Under the pieces are notes generated by a model, which did no database searches, was not told where the DNA came from, and saw nothing but the letters and a program-made list of their open reading frames with translations. From an uncultured Nitrosomonas sp. (GTDB lineage Bacteria; Pseudomonadota; Gammaproteobacteria; Burkholderiales; Nitrosomonadaceae), in contig NZ_CADEGP010000010.1 of the NCBI RefSeq assembly GCF_902826915.1, positions 1-56,430 on the forward strand: a stretch of 56,430 nt of DNA. The letters run 5' to 3'. Shown here piece after piece: positions 32,232 to 44,200 of this stretch. The translations under genes were made by a program, and so were the position numbers. The number at the start of each line of letters is the position of its first letter. Within the stretch, counting starts at the first letter, position 1.

Positions 32232-33794
32232 TCACTTGCCTTGCTTGTGCGCCAATATTATTTTCTTCACTCTTGTTGACTCGTTTTGGGAAGTCCACTT
32301 ATTGAGCAGCAATCGCGCCACACCGATAACTTCTGATGCAACCATTCCCAGCGGCCCATAATTTTGCTGTAATAGATGATCTGCTGCAGCGCCATGCAAG
32401 TAGACCGCAGGCAATAGTGCCTGATCAGGATTTAAACCTTGTGCGATCAGTGCGCCAATAAATCCGGCTAATACATCGCCAGTGCCGGCGGTACTCAACC
32501 CAGGATTACCGCTAGTATTCAGATAACGCTTTCCATCCGGGAAACAACAAATGCTGCCAGCGCCTTTCAACACGGTATAACAATTGAAGTGTTGTGAGAT
32601 TTGATTCGCAGCATGCATGCGATCGTTTTGCACGGTCGCAGTGTCGGTATTTAAAAGTCGTGCAGCCTCGGCAGGATGTGGAGTCAGGATACTGGAAGCG
32701 CTGCGCTGGCTGAGTTTTTTAGCTAATTTTTGATGCTGTGCAATCAAGTTGAGCGCATCGGCATCTATCACGAGTACCTGTTTACTCTTTAATGCTTGTT
32801 CCAGCCACGACAAGGCTTCCTTGGATTGTCCCAAACCGGGGCCAATGACTAGGCAATTCAAACATTCCAACGCGAAAAGCTCAGACGGGTGGCGTAACAT
32901 CAATTCCGGTTGTGAAAGATCGACCGGTGGCGCGTTATCGGCTAGTAAACCGAGATAGACTCGCCCCGCGCCCAGATGCAATGCCGATCGGCCTGCCAGT
33001 AGTGCGGCGCCTATCATGCCGGTAGAGCCACCGAGAATCGCTACGTTACCGTATGAACCTTTATGGCTATTCGCTGCGCGGGGCGGCGGCAGAAATGATT
33101 GTGCAAGGTACTTATTTAACAGCCATATATTAGGTTCTGGTAGTGAAAGTAACTGAATATTCAGATCGCGCAACACTATTTCGCCGCAGCATTCCGACCC
33201 AAAGTTGGTAAACAGCCCGGGTTTCAGACCAATAAATGTTACGGTGATACTGGCGCGGATTGCTGTGCCATAAATACAGCCATTATCGCTGCCGAGACCG
33301 GAGGGAATATCCAGGGATACGATGGGAACATTCATGCGATTGACGGTATCCACCCATTCGCGATACTTGTCTTCGATGGGGCGGCTTCGAGAATGATCCA
33401 GGCCGATGCCGAATAGGCCGTCAATCACCACATCCCAGTTTGGATCGCTATCGGGTATGTCAGTGAGAATTTCACCACCAGTATCGATCCAGGCTTGCAT
33501 GGCTTGTTTAGCATCTGGTGGAGCGATATTGCGGTCGCCGTTGAAAACCACAGTAACCGCATTTCCCCATTCCTTCAAATACCGCGCTACAACGAAAGCA
33601 TCGCCGCCGTTATTGCCCGGGCCAGCGAGCACCAATGCATGGTGGCCAGGTTTTTTGTGTAATTGGTCGCGGATGATTTGTGCGGCGGCCAGACCTGCCT
33701 TTTCCATTAGCCGGGGAGGTTCGGGCAGCAGGGTGGCCAGGTGTTCTATTTCGCGTATTTCTGCGGTAAGCCAAATCGGATCAGCAGTCATCAT
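32232..33794 (-). CDS. nnr: Bifunctional NAD(P)HX epimerase / ADP-dependent dehydratase
   Basis: Repairs hydrated NADH and NADPH. An N-terminal YjeF_N epimerase (about 1-215: GPGNNGGDAFVVARYL, IDGLFGIGL, LDIPSGL) is followed by a C-terminal dehydratase of ribokinase-like fold (about 235-500: GSYGNVAILGGSTGMIGAA, GPGLGQSKEAL, DADALN, LTPHPAEAARLL, and the catalytic GTGDVLAGFIGAL). Length and order are those of E. coli Nnr (YjeF). The start is uncertain: two adjacent ATG codons (33794 and 33791) are most likely, giving about 520 residues, while a GTG 5 codons upstream is possible. It is divergent from purL with an 86-base gap. Confidence 0.93.
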   Translation of the reverse strand: MMTADPIWLTAEIREIEHLATLLPEPPRLMEKAGLAAAQIIRDQLHKKPGHHALVLAGPGNNGGDAFVVARYLKEWGNAVTVVFNGDRNIAPPDAKQAMQAWIDTGGEILTDIPDSDPNWDVVIDGLFGIGLDHSRSRPIEDKYREWVDTVNRMNVPIVSLDIPSGLGSDNGCIYGTAIRASITVTFIGLKPGLFTNFGSECCGEIVLRDLNIQLLSLPEPNIWLLNKYLAQSFLPPPRAANSHKGSYGNVAILGGSTGMIGAALLAGRSALHLGAGRVYLGLLADNAPPVDLSQPELMLRHPSELFALECLNCLVIGPGLGQSKEALSWLEQALKSKQVLVIDADALNLIAQHQKLAKKLSQRSASSILTPHPAEAARLLNTDTATVQNDRMHAANQISQHFNCYTVLKGAGSICCFPDGKRYLNTSGNPGLSTAGTGDVLAGFIGALIAQGLNPDQALLPAVYLHGAAADHLLQQNYGPLGMVASEVIGVARLLLNKWTSQNESTRVKKIILAHKQGK

Positions 33795-33880
33795 ATTTCT
33801 CACACTCACGGGATGATCAGCGATAAGTACATCTTCTCGTGTAAAATTGCAATCTTTAAATAATTGCTTTATTTTCTCTG

Positions 33881-36800
33881 ATGCTCCAATTTTGTGGTGG
33901 ACGTGCCCTTTCTCCGTTTCGTCTGGAGAAATTACTTAATCAAATTAGAACCCTCAATCTGCCAGTAACAGCCATTCATACAGAATATTGGCATTTTTGT
34001 TCGGTGACGCGTAATTTGCACGATAATGAACTGAATGTGCTGAGAAAAATACTTAACCACAATCAGGTGCAGGAAGAGGAATACCATTCAGGCGAGTTTC
34101 TTTTAGTTTTGCCGCGTCCGGGCACAATTTCACCGTGGTCTACAAAAGCGACGGATATTGCCCAGCATTGCGGTTTAACCACTGTTGAACGTATTGAGCG
34201 CGGGATTGCGTATTATATCCAATGCAGCGCACAACTTTCGATTGATGATAAATCTCATCTCGTTTCTTTGCTGCATGACCGTATGACCGAAGCTGCGTTT
34301 TCTTCATTTGATGATGTCGCCAAACTATTCCAGCATTTTCCGCCGCAGTCGCTCAACACGATTGATGTGATGCACGGTGGTATTGAGGCTTTATTACAGG
34401 CAAATCAAAATATGGGATTGGCCTTGTCATTGGATGAGATTGAGTACTTGTTGAATCATTTTCAGCACATGCAGCGCAATCCAACCGATGTCGAATTGAT
34501 GATGTTCGCGCAGGCCAATTCCGAGCATTGTCGCCATAAAATATTCAACGCAGACTGGATTGTTGATGGCAAGGCTCAGGATAAATCGCTGTTTGCTATG
34601 ATACGCAACACGCATCAAAGTCATCCGCAAGGCACGCTGGTGGCATATGCCGATAATGCCAGCGTCATTGAGGGAGCAAAAATAAAGCGCTTTTATCCGG
34701 ATAGTCAGCGAGCATATGGTTACGCCGAGGAAAAAACGCATGTGTTGATGAAAGTGGAGACACACAACCATCCGACTGCGATTTCACCGTTTCCAGGTGC
34801 TGCAACGGGTGTCGGCGGTGAAATTCGCGATGAAGGCGCAACGGGTCGGGGTGCAAAACCAAAAGCCGGATTATGCGGTTTTTCGGTATCCAATCTGAAT
34901 ATTCCGGAGTTTGTGCAACCGTGGGAGTACGATGGAACCGATAATCAAGCAACCTATGGTAAGCCCGGACGCATCGCATCAGCGTTACAGATTATGCTGG
35001 AAGGTCCGATTGGCGGGGCGGCATTCAACAATGAATTCGGACGCCCCAATTTAGCGGGTTATTTCCGCACTTTTGAAGAGCGCCTGGGCGGAGAAATGCG
35101 TGGTTATCACAAGCCAATCATGCTGGCGGGTGGCGTCGGCCAGATTTCAGATTTGCATGTGCGTAAGGAAAAATTCCCTGCAGGCTCGTTGCTGATTCAA
35201 CTGGGTGGACCGAGTATGCTGATTGGTTTGGGTGGTGGCGCAGCTTCCAGCATGGATACCGGTAGCAATACCGAAGCATTGGATTTTGATTCGGTGCAAC
35301 GAGGTAATCCGGAAATGCAACGGCGTGCGCAGGAAGTTATCGATCGCTGTTGGCAACTACCGCGAAGCGGTATTGAGAATCCGATTTTATTTATCCATGA
35401 CGTGGGAGCGGGAGGCTTATCCAATGCGTTCCCAGAATTGGTGCATGACTCTGGCCGTGGTGGGCGTTTTAATTTGCACAATGTTCCTTCCGAAGAAACC
35501 AGTTTGTCACCGATGCAGATTTGGAGCAATGAGGCACAGGAGCGCTACGTTCTGGCGATCAAACCAGAATCTCTGGCGTTGTTCCAAAGCATTTGCGAGC
35601 GCGAACGCTGCCCGTTCGCCGTAGTGGGTGAAGCCACGAGCGACGAACAATTGGTGGTAATCGATGCGCAATCCCTTACAGCGCCGGTTGATATGCCGTT
35701 GCCAGTGCTACTTGGCAAGCCGCCAAAAATGACGCGCGACGTTGCTCATCATATTCGAATACTTCCGATAATTGATTGGCAGGGTGTGAATTTGACCGAG
35801 GCCGTCTATCGAGTGCTACATTTGCCTGCGGTGGCCGATAAAACTTTCTTAATTACCATCGGCGATCGCAGTGTCGGCGGCCTATCAGCGCGTGATCAGA
35901 TGGTTGGTCCATGGCAAATCCCAGTTGCCGACGTTGCGGTGACCAGCATGGGGTATCAGACCTATTTGGGGGAGGCATTTGCCATTGGCGAACGTACGCC
36001 ATTGGCTTTGATAGATTTCAAAGCGGCAGCGCGCATGGCGGTGGGTGAGGCGATTACAAATATTGCGGCGGCATCAATTGGCAAAATTGAAAAGATTAAA
36101 TTGTCGGCCAATTGGATGGCCGCAGCCGGACATTCAGGTGAAGACGCCGGATTGTATGACGCAGTGCATACTGTTGGTATGGAATTGTGCCCACAACTAG
36201 GCATTAGCATACCGGTCGGAAAAGATTCGATGTCGATGAAAACTGCCTGGGAAGAATCGGGGTCGCGCAAGGAAGTTACGGCACCGTTATCGCTGATTAT
36301 CACTGCTTTTGCAACAGTGAAGGACGTGCGCAAAACCCTGATACCACAATTACGCACCGATTGCGGCGATACTGAATTGATTCTGATTGATTTGGGGCAA
36401 GGCCAAAATCGACTTGGTGGTTCATCATTGGCGCAGGTGTATAAGCAAGTTGGCAATATTGCGCCGAATATTGACGGCAAAACCGGCGCACAACGCTTAC
36501 GAAATTTTTTCAACGCGATTCAGCAGCTCAACGAAATGGACAAGCTGCTCGCATACCACGACCGTTCCGATGGCGGCTTATTCGTGACATTATGTGAAAT
36601 GGCTTTTGCCGGACATACTGGCTTGACCGTGAATCTGGATCAGTTGTGCTTTGATCCGCACAGCTGTGATATCGATGGATCGGAATTGCGACCTGAGCAA
36701 TTGGAGGGGCGTTTCCTAGAACACCTTTTGGCGGTACTTTTCAATGAAGAACTGGGTGCTGTGATTCAAATTGCAGCTACACAGCACCGGGAGGTGCTGC

Positions 36801-37864
36801 AGGTGTTAACCGAGGCTGGGTTGCGAGATGTCAGTTTCACCATCGGCCACTTGAATAAAACCGATGAAGTCCGCTTGATGCGCAATAACAAGCCGGTGTT
36901 GGCGGAGAAGCGGGTGGATTTGCAACGTGCCTGGTCGGAAACCACGTATCAGATGCAAAAGCTGCGTGATAATCCAACTTGTGCGCAGCAGGAATATGAC
37001 CGGATTCTTAATGCGGATGACCCAGGATTGCAGGTTACATTAAGTTATGCTGTTGATGACGATATCGCTGCGCCTTTCGTTCAAACGGGAGTGCGTCCGC
37101 GTATGGCGATATTGCGTGAGCAAGGCGTGAATGGACATGTGGAAATGGCGGCGGCTTTCGATCATGCTGGTTTTGCCGCGATCGACGTGCATATGAGCGA
37201 TATCCTGTCAGGTCGATTGTTATTAAAAGATTTTATGGGATTGGTTGCATGTGGCGGATTTTCCTATGGCGATGTGCTGGGCGCGGGTGAAGGCTGGGCT
37301 AAATCAATTTTGTTCAATCCACGCGCACGTGAAGAATTCGAAGCATTTTTTCAGCGCAGCGATACATTTGCACTCGGGGTGTGCAACGGTTGCCAAATGA
37401 TGAGTAATCTGCATGAGATCATACCAGGTACAGAGCATTGGCCGCGCTTCAAACGCAATCTATCGGAGCAATTTGAGGCGCGCTTTGTCATGGTGGAGGT
37501 ACAACCCAGTCCATCGCTATTTTTTGATGGCATGGCCGGAAGCCGAATGCCGATCACGGTGGCGCATGGTGAAGGTAAGGTGGAATTTTCCGGTCAGTCT
37601 GAAAACATTGCATCCTTAGTGACCCTACGATTTGTAGATAACCACGGACAAGTAACCGAGCAGTATCCTGATAATCCGAATGGATCGCTCCAAGGCATCA
37701 CCGGATTGACTACCTCGGATGGACGTTTTAATGTGTTGATGCCGCATCCGGAAAGGGTATTTCGAGTGACGCAACATTCCTGGTATCCTGATGCTCGCTC
37801 TGGTTGGATAGAGGATGGGCCTTGGATGCGTTTGTTTCGAAATGCACGTAAATGGGTTGGATGA
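33881..37864 (+). CDS. purL: Phosphoribosylformylglycinamidine synthase (large PurL)
   Basis: Converts FGAR to FGAM with glutamine and ATP, step four of purine synthesis. The 1327 residues match the long single-chain PurL of proteobacteria: N-terminal PurS-like domain (1-150), linker, two AIRS-like ATP/FGAR halves ([14 protein letters not shown] and [13 protein letters not shown] blocks; the [20 protein letters not shown] segment of the active site is clear), and a C-terminal class I glutaminase with GVCNGCQMM and MPHPER. Frame is intact with no lost residue among these. It leads a same-strand run with the ChaN-like gene (41-base gap) and the M1-like peptidase. Confidence 0.97.
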   Translation: MLQFCGGRALSPFRLEKLLNQIRTLNLPVTAIHTEYWHFCSVTRNLHDNELNVLRKILNHNQVQEEEYHSGEFLLVLPRPGTISPWSTKATDIAQHCGLTTVERIERGIAYYIQCSAQLSIDDKSHLVSLLHDRMTEAAFSSFDDVAKLFQHFPPQSLNTIDVMHGGIEALLQANQNMGLALSLDEIEYLLNHFQHMQRNPTDVELMMFAQANSEHCRHKIFNADWIVDGKAQDKSLFAMIRNTHQSHPQGTLVAYADNASVIEGAKIKRFYPDSQRAYGYAEEKTHVLMKVETHNHPTAISPFPGAATGVGGEIRDEGATGRGAKPKAGLCGFSVSNLNIPEFVQPWEYDGTDNQATYGKPGRIASALQIMLEGPIGGAAFNNEFGRPNLAGYFRTFEERLGGEMRGYHKPIMLAGGVGQISDLHVRKEKFPAGSLLIQLGGPSMLIGLGGGAASSMDTGSNTEALDFDSVQRGNPEMQRRAQEVIDRCWQLPRSGIENPILFIHDVGAGGLSNAFPELVHDSGRGGRFNLHNVPSEETSLSPMQIWSNEAQERYVLAIKPESLALFQSICERERCPFAVVGEATSDEQLVVIDAQSLTAPVDMPLPVLLGKPPKMTRDVAHHIRILPIIDWQGVNLTEAVYRVLHLPAVADKTFLITIGDRSVGGLSARDQMVGPWQIPVADVAVTSMGYQTYLGEAFAIGERTPLALIDFKAAARMAVGEAITNIAAASIGKIEKIKLSANWMAAAGHSGEDAGLYDAVHTVGMELCPQLGISIPVGKDSMSMKTAWEESGSRKEVTAPLSLIITAFATVKDVRKTLIPQLRTDCGDTELILIDLGQGQNRLGGSSLAQVYKQVGNIAPNIDGKTGAQRLRNFFNAIQQLNEMDKLLAYHDRSDGGLFVTLCEMAFAGHTGLTVNLDQLCFDPHSCDIDGSELRPEQLEGRFLEHLLAVLFNEELGAVIQIAATQHREVLQVLTEAGLRDVSFTIGHLNKTDEVRLMRNNKPVLAEKRVDLQRAWSETTYQMQKLRDNPTCAQQEYDRILNADDPGLQVTLSYAVDDDIAAPFVQTGVRPRMAILREQGVNGHVEMAAAFDHAGFAAIDVHMSDILSGRLLLKDFMGLVACGGFSYGDVLGAGEGWAKSILFNPRAREEFEAFFQRSDTFALGVCNGCQMMSNLHEIIPGTEHWPRFKRNLSEQFEARFVMVEVQPSPSLFFDGMAGSRMPITVAHGEGKVEFSGQSENIASLVTLRFVDNHGQVTEQYPDNPNGSLQGITGLTTSDGRFNVLMPHPERVFRVTQHSWYPDARSGWIEDGPWMRLFRNARKWVG

Positions 37865-37905
37865 CCCTCTGATTTTATGAATCTGTTAACAGGATAATCA
37901 AAGAA

Positions 37906-39138
37906 ATGGCAAATTTTAATGTAAACCGCTGTAGCAGAATTATTAGCGTGACCGTCTTGCTACTGAGTCTATGCGTAAATACCGCATTGGCAAACGCCAT
38001 TACTCCAGCAAAAAAACCGGTACCAAAAGATTGCGTGCCATTGGGGGATTGGGTAGTTCCAGGTTTGGGTAAAACCTCACAACAGGAAATCATCGCACGT
38101 GCAACGAAGGCTTCGGTGGTGCTGTTGGGCGAAACGCATGTCAATGCGGATCATCATCGTTGGCAGTTACAAACATTGGTGGCTTTACACGTCGTGCGCC
38201 CCAATATGGTGATTGGATTCGAGATGTTCCCACGTCGCGTGCAAGCAGCATTGGATAAATGGATTGCCGGCGAGCTGGGTGAAAAGGAATTCCTTCGTGC
38301 AGCTGAGTGGGATCGGGTTTGGAATACGGATGCCAATCTATATTTACCTCTGTTTCATTTTGCGCGGATGAATCGTATCCCAATGGTCGCATTGAATATT
38401 GAAACAAAATTGCGCCATCAAGTGGCAGAAAAGGGCTTTTATGGCGTTCCGTTGGAAGAACGAGAAGGGGTGACGCGTCCGGCGGAGCCAAGTCAGGCGT
38501 ATATGGATTTTTTACTGCCGATTTACAAGCAACATGACCGCAAAGACAAGAAAACAGGCGAAATTACACCAGATGATCCGGATTTCCGTCGTTTTATCGG
38601 TGGGCAACAATTATGGGATCGTGCCATGGCCCAGGTACTGCAACAAGCCACAACAGAATCTACCGATCCGGAAAAACCGCTGGTTGTGGGGGTTATGGGT
38701 ACGGGCCATGTGCTGCACGGTTTTGGTGTGACGCATCAACTACATGACCTAGGTATCCAGAATGTTATTGCATTGTTACCGTGGGATAGCAGTAAATCTT
38801 GTAAGCAGTTAGTTGAAGGTGTTGCTGACGCTGTTTTTGGCGTGTTGCCGCATGTTTCTGAGTCTTTCAGACCGCAATTTCAGCGCTTGGGAATACGCTA
38901 CGAAATGGGTCGGGGCGGAGCAGTGGTGCTGCAAGTCGAGAAAAATAGCATTGCCGAAGCTGCGGAATTCATGGCTTCAGATGTAATTCTGGAAATGGCC
39001 GGTGTGCCGATCAAAGCTACCGAAGATGTGATTAATGTTGTAAAACGGCAAGCGCCCGGAACCTGGTTGCCGATCAAAATCGAGCGAGATGGTATAGAAG
39101 TGCTAGTCATTGCAAAATTTCCTACTTTGAATCTTTAA
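37906..39138 (+). CDS. ChaN-family (Cofac_haem_bdg) protein with C-terminal PDZ domain
   Basis: A 410-residue secreted protein with a type I signal peptide (hydrophobic 13-30, ALANA); the cysteine there does not fit a lipobox well. The ChaN-like domain runs from about 45 to 305: ASVVLLGETHVNADHHRWQL, NMVIGFEMFPRRVQ and VGVMGTGHVLHGFG are its conserved blocks. Campylobacter ChaN binds haem at the outer membrane and is iron-regulated. A PDZ-like domain follows at about 325-410 (GGAVVLQVEKNSIAEAAEFM, DVILEMAGVPI). It lies 41 bases after purL and 14 bases before the M1-like peptidase, so it probably works with that peptidase; the PDZ could bring substrates to it. That partnership is inference. 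Confidence 0.82.
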   Translation: MANFNVNRCSRIISVTVLLLSLCVNTALANAITPAKKPVPKDCVPLGDWVVPGLGKTSQQEIIARATKASVVLLGETHVNADHHRWQLQTLVALHVVRPNMVIGFEMFPRRVQAALDKWIAGELGEKEFLRAAEWDRVWNTDANLYLPLFHFARMNRIPMVALNIETKLRHQVAEKGFYGVPLEEREGVTRPAEPSQAYMDFLLPIYKQHDRKDKKTGEITPDDPDFRRFIGGQQLWDRAMAQVLQQATTESTDPEKPLVVGVMGTGHVLHGFGVTHQLHDLGIQNVIALLPWDSSKSCKQLVEGVADAVFGVLPHVSESFRPQFQRLGIRYEMGRGGAVVLQVEKNSIAEAAEFMASDVILEMAGVPIKATEDVINVVKRQAPGTWLPIKIERDGIEVLVIAKFPTLNL

Positions 39139-39152
39139 TTTTATTTCAATCT

Positions 39153-41192
39153 ATGACAGTTGATAGTTTAATTAAAAGTTGCTTTTTATTTCTGTTTTTT
39201 TACTCTGTGTCAGGGCAGGTATTGTCGATGCCTGTACCAATGAATTTTAATGACGTCGAGTACGATATCACGGTAAAAATTGACCCTGTAAATCGCACCA
39301 TCGTAGGAAAAAGCCTTATTACCGTTCACAATCCACGAGAGTTGCAATTGATGCTGGGAGCGGCCTATGAAGTGACTCAAGCGGAGTTTAATGATGGGCC
39401 ACTGGGCGTTGGCCGTGAGCAAATCAATCAAATGCATATCTGGAACATTCCGGTTCATTTCAGGAATCAAATCCAGTTTCTGATACAGTGGAAAGGGACA
39501 TTGGCTGCACTGGATACTTCTCTGGATCATCAGCAGACATTAGGAAAGCCGGTCGCGGTAAGTGGTGAATCTGGTTCGTTTTTACCGGATGGATCGAATT
39601 GGTATCCGCGCATAGTTGGACATTTGGCGCGATATAAGATCAGCATTGAACTGCCGAGCGGTCAGAAAGGCTTGGTGGCAGGCCAATTGATGAAAGAAAG
39701 TGAATCGGAGCAAGGTTATTACGCTGCTTTTGAATTTTTTCATCCAACCGAAGGGATTGATCTGATGACAGGACCGTATGTGATTGAAACACAGACTCAC
39801 CAGAGTGTTAATCACAAACCAATTCAATTACGCACCTACTTTCATCCACAAATTAGTAATTTATCAAAGGATTATCTGGATGCGGTGAAGCGCTATTTGA
39901 ATCTCTACGAATCCTGGATTGGCGAATATCCCTACACTGAATTCAGTGTGGTTTCGAGCCCTACGCCGACCGGATTTGGTATGCCTACATTGACTTATCT
40001 TGGCATTGATGTGTTGCGATTGCCGTTTATCCGCGATACTTCGCTCGGTCACGAAGTGTTGCACAATTGGTGGGGTAATGGGGTTTATCCAGACTATTCG
40101 AGTGGCAACTGGTCGGAAGGATTGACCACATTCATGGCCGATTATACCTATAAAGAACAGGAAAGCAGCGAAGCTGCACGTGAAATGAGATTAGGGTGGG
40201 TACGTGACTTTGCCGCATTGCAACCAGGTCAGGATGCCCCATTAACAGCATTTACTTCACGTACGCATGGTGCATCCAAAATTGTCGGTTATAACAAAGC
40301 TGCCATGTTTTTCTTTATGCTGCGGGATCATCTAGGTGACATGGTTTTTCAGCGCGGCATCCAGGGGATGTGGAAAGTGCAGCGCTTTAGAATTACTTCG
40401 TGGCAAGAGTTGCAGAAAGTATTTGAGATGATTTCGGGACAGAATCTCCAACCATTTTTTTCTCAATGGTTGGAACGTACCGGTGCGCCGGCTATTACGA
40501 TCAGTGAGGTAAAAAATATTGCGATAGATTCCGGTTATGAATTATCAATTACTCTGAAACAATCCGGACCAGCGTATCAATTGCGCGTTCCAGTAGTAAT
40601 TGAAAATTCACAGGGTACAACAACACACATACTTGATTCGCATCAAGAACAGCAGATTTTTACGCTGAAATTAACGGATAAACCATTATCGGTTTCGCTG
40701 GACCCGGATTTGCGCCTATTTCGCCAACTGGCGCTTGATGAAGCGCCACCAATCCTGCGCGAAGTGATGGTTAACGCCGCTACGCAGACAGTTTTATTAT
40801 CTGCTAAAGCCGAGATTCGTAAAATTGCTGAAATTCTTGCGGATAAATTGCAAGGCCGCAAACCACAAATCGCTGCGCTGCGTGAACCACTTTCCACGGC
40901 GCCTACGCTGGTTATCGGCCTGGAATCGGAAGTTGATGCCTGGCTTGCTGCTAACCAGCTGTCCGCCAGGCCAGATGAAATCAATAACAAGGGTACTGCG
41001 CAAGTCTGGACCTTAGCTCGTGATGAAGAAGCATCATTGGCGGTTATCTCCGCTCAAGATGCTGCATCACTCGAAGCCTTGATCCGACCGCTACCACATT
41101 ACGGACGACAAAGTTATCTTGCGTTTGATGGCCGGCAAGCAATAGAGAAAGGTGTTTGGCCCATACAGGTGCAAAAGGTAGCGGTTGAATGA
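39153..41192 (+). CDS. Secreted M1-like zinc peptidase
   Basis: A 679-residue protein with a signal peptide (hydrophobic 8-25). The gluzincin site is HEVLH (300-304) followed by GNWSEG with the third ligand E322, and the NWWGNGVYPDYSSGNW spacing equals that of the M1-M28-PDZ protein at 170-3556. The upstream strand FGMPTLTYLGIDVLRLPF and the downstream block ending LPHYGRQSYLAFDG also match its residues 270-700, so the two are paralogues. It lacks the M28 and PDZ domains. Weak ribosome site; it starts 14 bases after the ChaN-PDZ gene and is probably translated with it. No terminator is evident before the convergent efflux operon. Confidence 0.85.
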   Translation: MTVDSLIKSCFLFLFFYSVSGQVLSMPVPMNFNDVEYDITVKIDPVNRTIVGKSLITVHNPRELQLMLGAAYEVTQAEFNDGPLGVGREQINQMHIWNIPVHFRNQIQFLIQWKGTLAALDTSLDHQQTLGKPVAVSGESGSFLPDGSNWYPRIVGHLARYKISIELPSGQKGLVAGQLMKESESEQGYYAAFEFFHPTEGIDLMTGPYVIETQTHQSVNHKPIQLRTYFHPQISNLSKDYLDAVKRYLNLYESWIGEYPYTEFSVVSSPTPTGFGMPTLTYLGIDVLRLPFIRDTSLGHEVLHNWWGNGVYPDYSSGNWSEGLTTFMADYTYKEQESSEAAREMRLGWVRDFAALQPGQDAPLTAFTSRTHGASKIVGYNKAAMFFFMLRDHLGDMVFQRGIQGMWKVQRFRITSWQELQKVFEMISGQNLQPFFSQWLERTGAPAITISEVKNIAIDSGYELSITLKQSGPAYQLRVPVVIENSQGTTTHILDSHQEQQIFTLKLTDKPLSVSLDPDLRLFRQLALDEAPPILREVMVNAATQTVLLSAKAEIRKIAEILADKLQGRKPQIAALREPLSTAPTLVIGLESEVDAWLAANQLSARPDEINNKGTAQVWTLARDEEASLAVISAQDAASLEALIRPLPHYGRQSYLAFDGRQAIEKGVWPIQVQKVAVE

Positions 41193-41252
41193 TATACGTA
41201 TTGAACGCAACAGCCGGTAATCGGTATCTTACAGCGGACCAGAAATAAGATT

Positions 41253-44200
41253 TCACGCAGCCGGGGGAGATAGTTTCTCGGTTTGAGCTGGCGGTACTTC
41301 ATCAGTTTTATCATCAAACCATCGATACAGCATTGGCATGACCACCATGGTCATCATCGTTGCTGTAGTTAATCCGCATATGACCACGATGGCCAAGGGC
41401 TTTTGCACTTCAGAACCCAGCCCTGTAGCCGCCAGAAACGGAGCCAAGCCTAGCACGGTAGTCGCCGCAGTCATCATGACTGGCCGGAAGCGCTGCTCAC
41501 AGGCTTTTCTGACTGCTTCTTCGACAGTTAAGCCTTTATTTCGCAACTCCCGCACGAAAGAAATTAGTACCACGCCATTCAGTATGGAAGTACCCCACAC
41601 CGCAATAAAGCCGACTGATGCCGGAACTGATAGATACTGACCGGACACAAAAAGCCCGACAACACCACCGACGGAAGCAAACGGTAATACCAGATAAATC
41701 AGCCCGGCCAGCTTGACTGAGTTGAATAACATGAATAACAAGAAGAAAATAGCTGCCAGTGTAACCGGCACGATCACGGAAAGGGTTGCCATTGCGCGTT
41801 GCATATTTTCAAACTGTCCACCCCAGACAAAATAATAACCCGTAGGTAGTTTAATTTCATTAGCAGTACGTTCCTGTAGCTCTTCCACGAATCCACCCAT
41901 ATCGCGTCCGTGCACATTAGCACCCACCACAACGCGGCGCTTGGCAAATTCACGCGAAATAATCGCTGGGCCGTCAATTACTTTTATTTCTGCTACAGCA
42001 CTGAGTGGTACTAACATACCGCCTTGTGCAATTTTACCTTCTGCTGTCATCTTGGCGGGTCTTAATAAAAGATCCTTGATCGCTTCCACATCATGGCGAA
42101 ATTCCTCTGGAAATCTTAACAGCAGTGTGAAACGACGTTCACCTTCAAAAACCTGAGTAACGGCCTTGCCACCAATTGCTGTGGAAATCAGTTCATTGAC
42201 GTCTGAAACATTGATACCATGCCGTGCAATGGCACGGCGATCAATATTGATCGTCAGCTCTTGCTGTCCTGATAAGCGTTCAATTCGGATATCTCTGGCA
42301 CCAGCTGTCGATTTAACAATACGAGCCACTTGCTCAGATAGCTTACGCAATTGCTCCAGATCGTCACCAAATATTTTGATTGCTACTTGCGAGCGGACAC
42401 CAGTGACCATTTCATCCACGCGTTGTGCAATCGGTTGCGATAGTACGATATTGACACCAGGCAACACCTCCAATGCTTTACGGATATCTTCCTCGATTTC
42501 TTCCTGAGTTCGGCCCGATCCTTCCAAATCCAAGTTGGCAATAGGGTCGGATTCATTTTGCGATGCGGGATCCGCGGGCGTATCTCCACGACCCAGTTTA
42601 GACACTACGCTCCTAACTCCTGGAATTGCAGCGATTAACTGCATTGCTTCTGTTTCCAGTTTGATAGCTTCATCCAATGAGATGGAAGGTGCGCGAATAA
42701 TCACTGGCGTCACCGAGCCTTCCTTCATGATCGGGATAAAGGATGTACCCAGAAAAGGAAACAACGCAAATGCGAACATCAGAGAACTTATGGCGATAAC
42801 CATAGTTTTTTTCTGATTGTGCATGGCCAGATTAAAAACACGCAAGTACGCGCCTTTCAAGACAGCAACAATTTTTGTGTCTTGCTCACCCCCACCTTGC
42901 AGAAGATAATCACTCAATACCGGTGATATTAATAATGATACGAAAAGAGCGACCAGCAGTGCGATAGCAATTGTAACTGCCAGTGGACTAAAGGTTTTTC
43001 CTTCCATGCCTTCGAGTGTCATTAACGGCAGGAATACAAGTATCGTAACGAACACGCCAAAAATGACCGGTGTGCCGACTTCAGCAACCGCACTCACAAT
43101 GACATCAAACTTGGACTGGCCTGTGTCTTTTGCCTGGCCGAGACGCTGATAAATATTTTCAACGACGACTACGGTGGGATCAACCATCATACCTAGTGCA
43201 ATTGTTAACCCACCTAATGACATCAAATTGGCGGGCATGCCGTTGTAATTCATCACCATGAAAGTTATCAGCGGCGTGATAATCAAAGTAAAGCAAACGA
43301 CAATGCTGGTTCGGATGGTTCCCAGAAAAATCGATAGCACTACTATGACTAGAATCAGAGATTGCATTAGAGTATTTTGTACTGTGGATAACGCGCCATC
43401 CACCAGTTCGGTGCGATCATAAAACGGCACGATTTGCAAACCATCCGGCAACAACCCGCGATCGTTGATTTCAGCGACTTTTTCCTTAATCCTGCCAACA
43501 ATCTCCTTGGCATTGCCGTCACGCAGCATCATCACTATACCTGCAACTGATTCGGTATAGCCATTCTTGATACTGGCTCCTTGACGGACTTCACCCCCAA
43601 AAGTAACTTCGGCAACATCACGTACATAAATCGGAACACCATCCATTTCTCTGAGCACAATGTTGCGAATGTCGTCCAGCGTAGCAATCAGACCCACACC
43701 ACGGATCAGGTATTGTTCATAGTGCAATGCCAGTATATTTCCACTCGCATTGGAATTATTGCTGGCCAGAGCACGGTCCACATCCGTCAGTGTCAGATTA
43801 TAATGTCGCAGCTTGTTGGGACTGGCATAGACCTGATATTCCTTAACGTGCCCGCCCATTGAGTTGATTTCTGCTACGCCACGAATTGATCGTAACAATG
43901 GACGGACTACCCAGTCTTGAATAGTGCGGCGTTCGGTGAGTTCTTCAGTGGTTAGAGCACGTGTACCGTCGTCTGGATGCTCGATGGTATATTGATAGAC
44001 CTCGCCTAATCCGGTAGAAACCGGCCCAAGTACTGGTGTAATGCCGGGTATTAAGCGAGGTGTGACATCAATGATGCGCTCCATGACTAGCTGACGCGCA
44101 AAAAATACATCTGTCTGATCAGTGAAAACCAGGGTAATCAGCGATAGTCCGCTTTTGTTCAATGAGCGCATTTCGACCAAGCCTGGTAGACCGGTCATGG

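Noticed and set aside
35962..36513. 183-codon minus-strand frame within purL
   Set aside because: Fully antisense to conserved purL domains, no recognisable motif or ribosome site.
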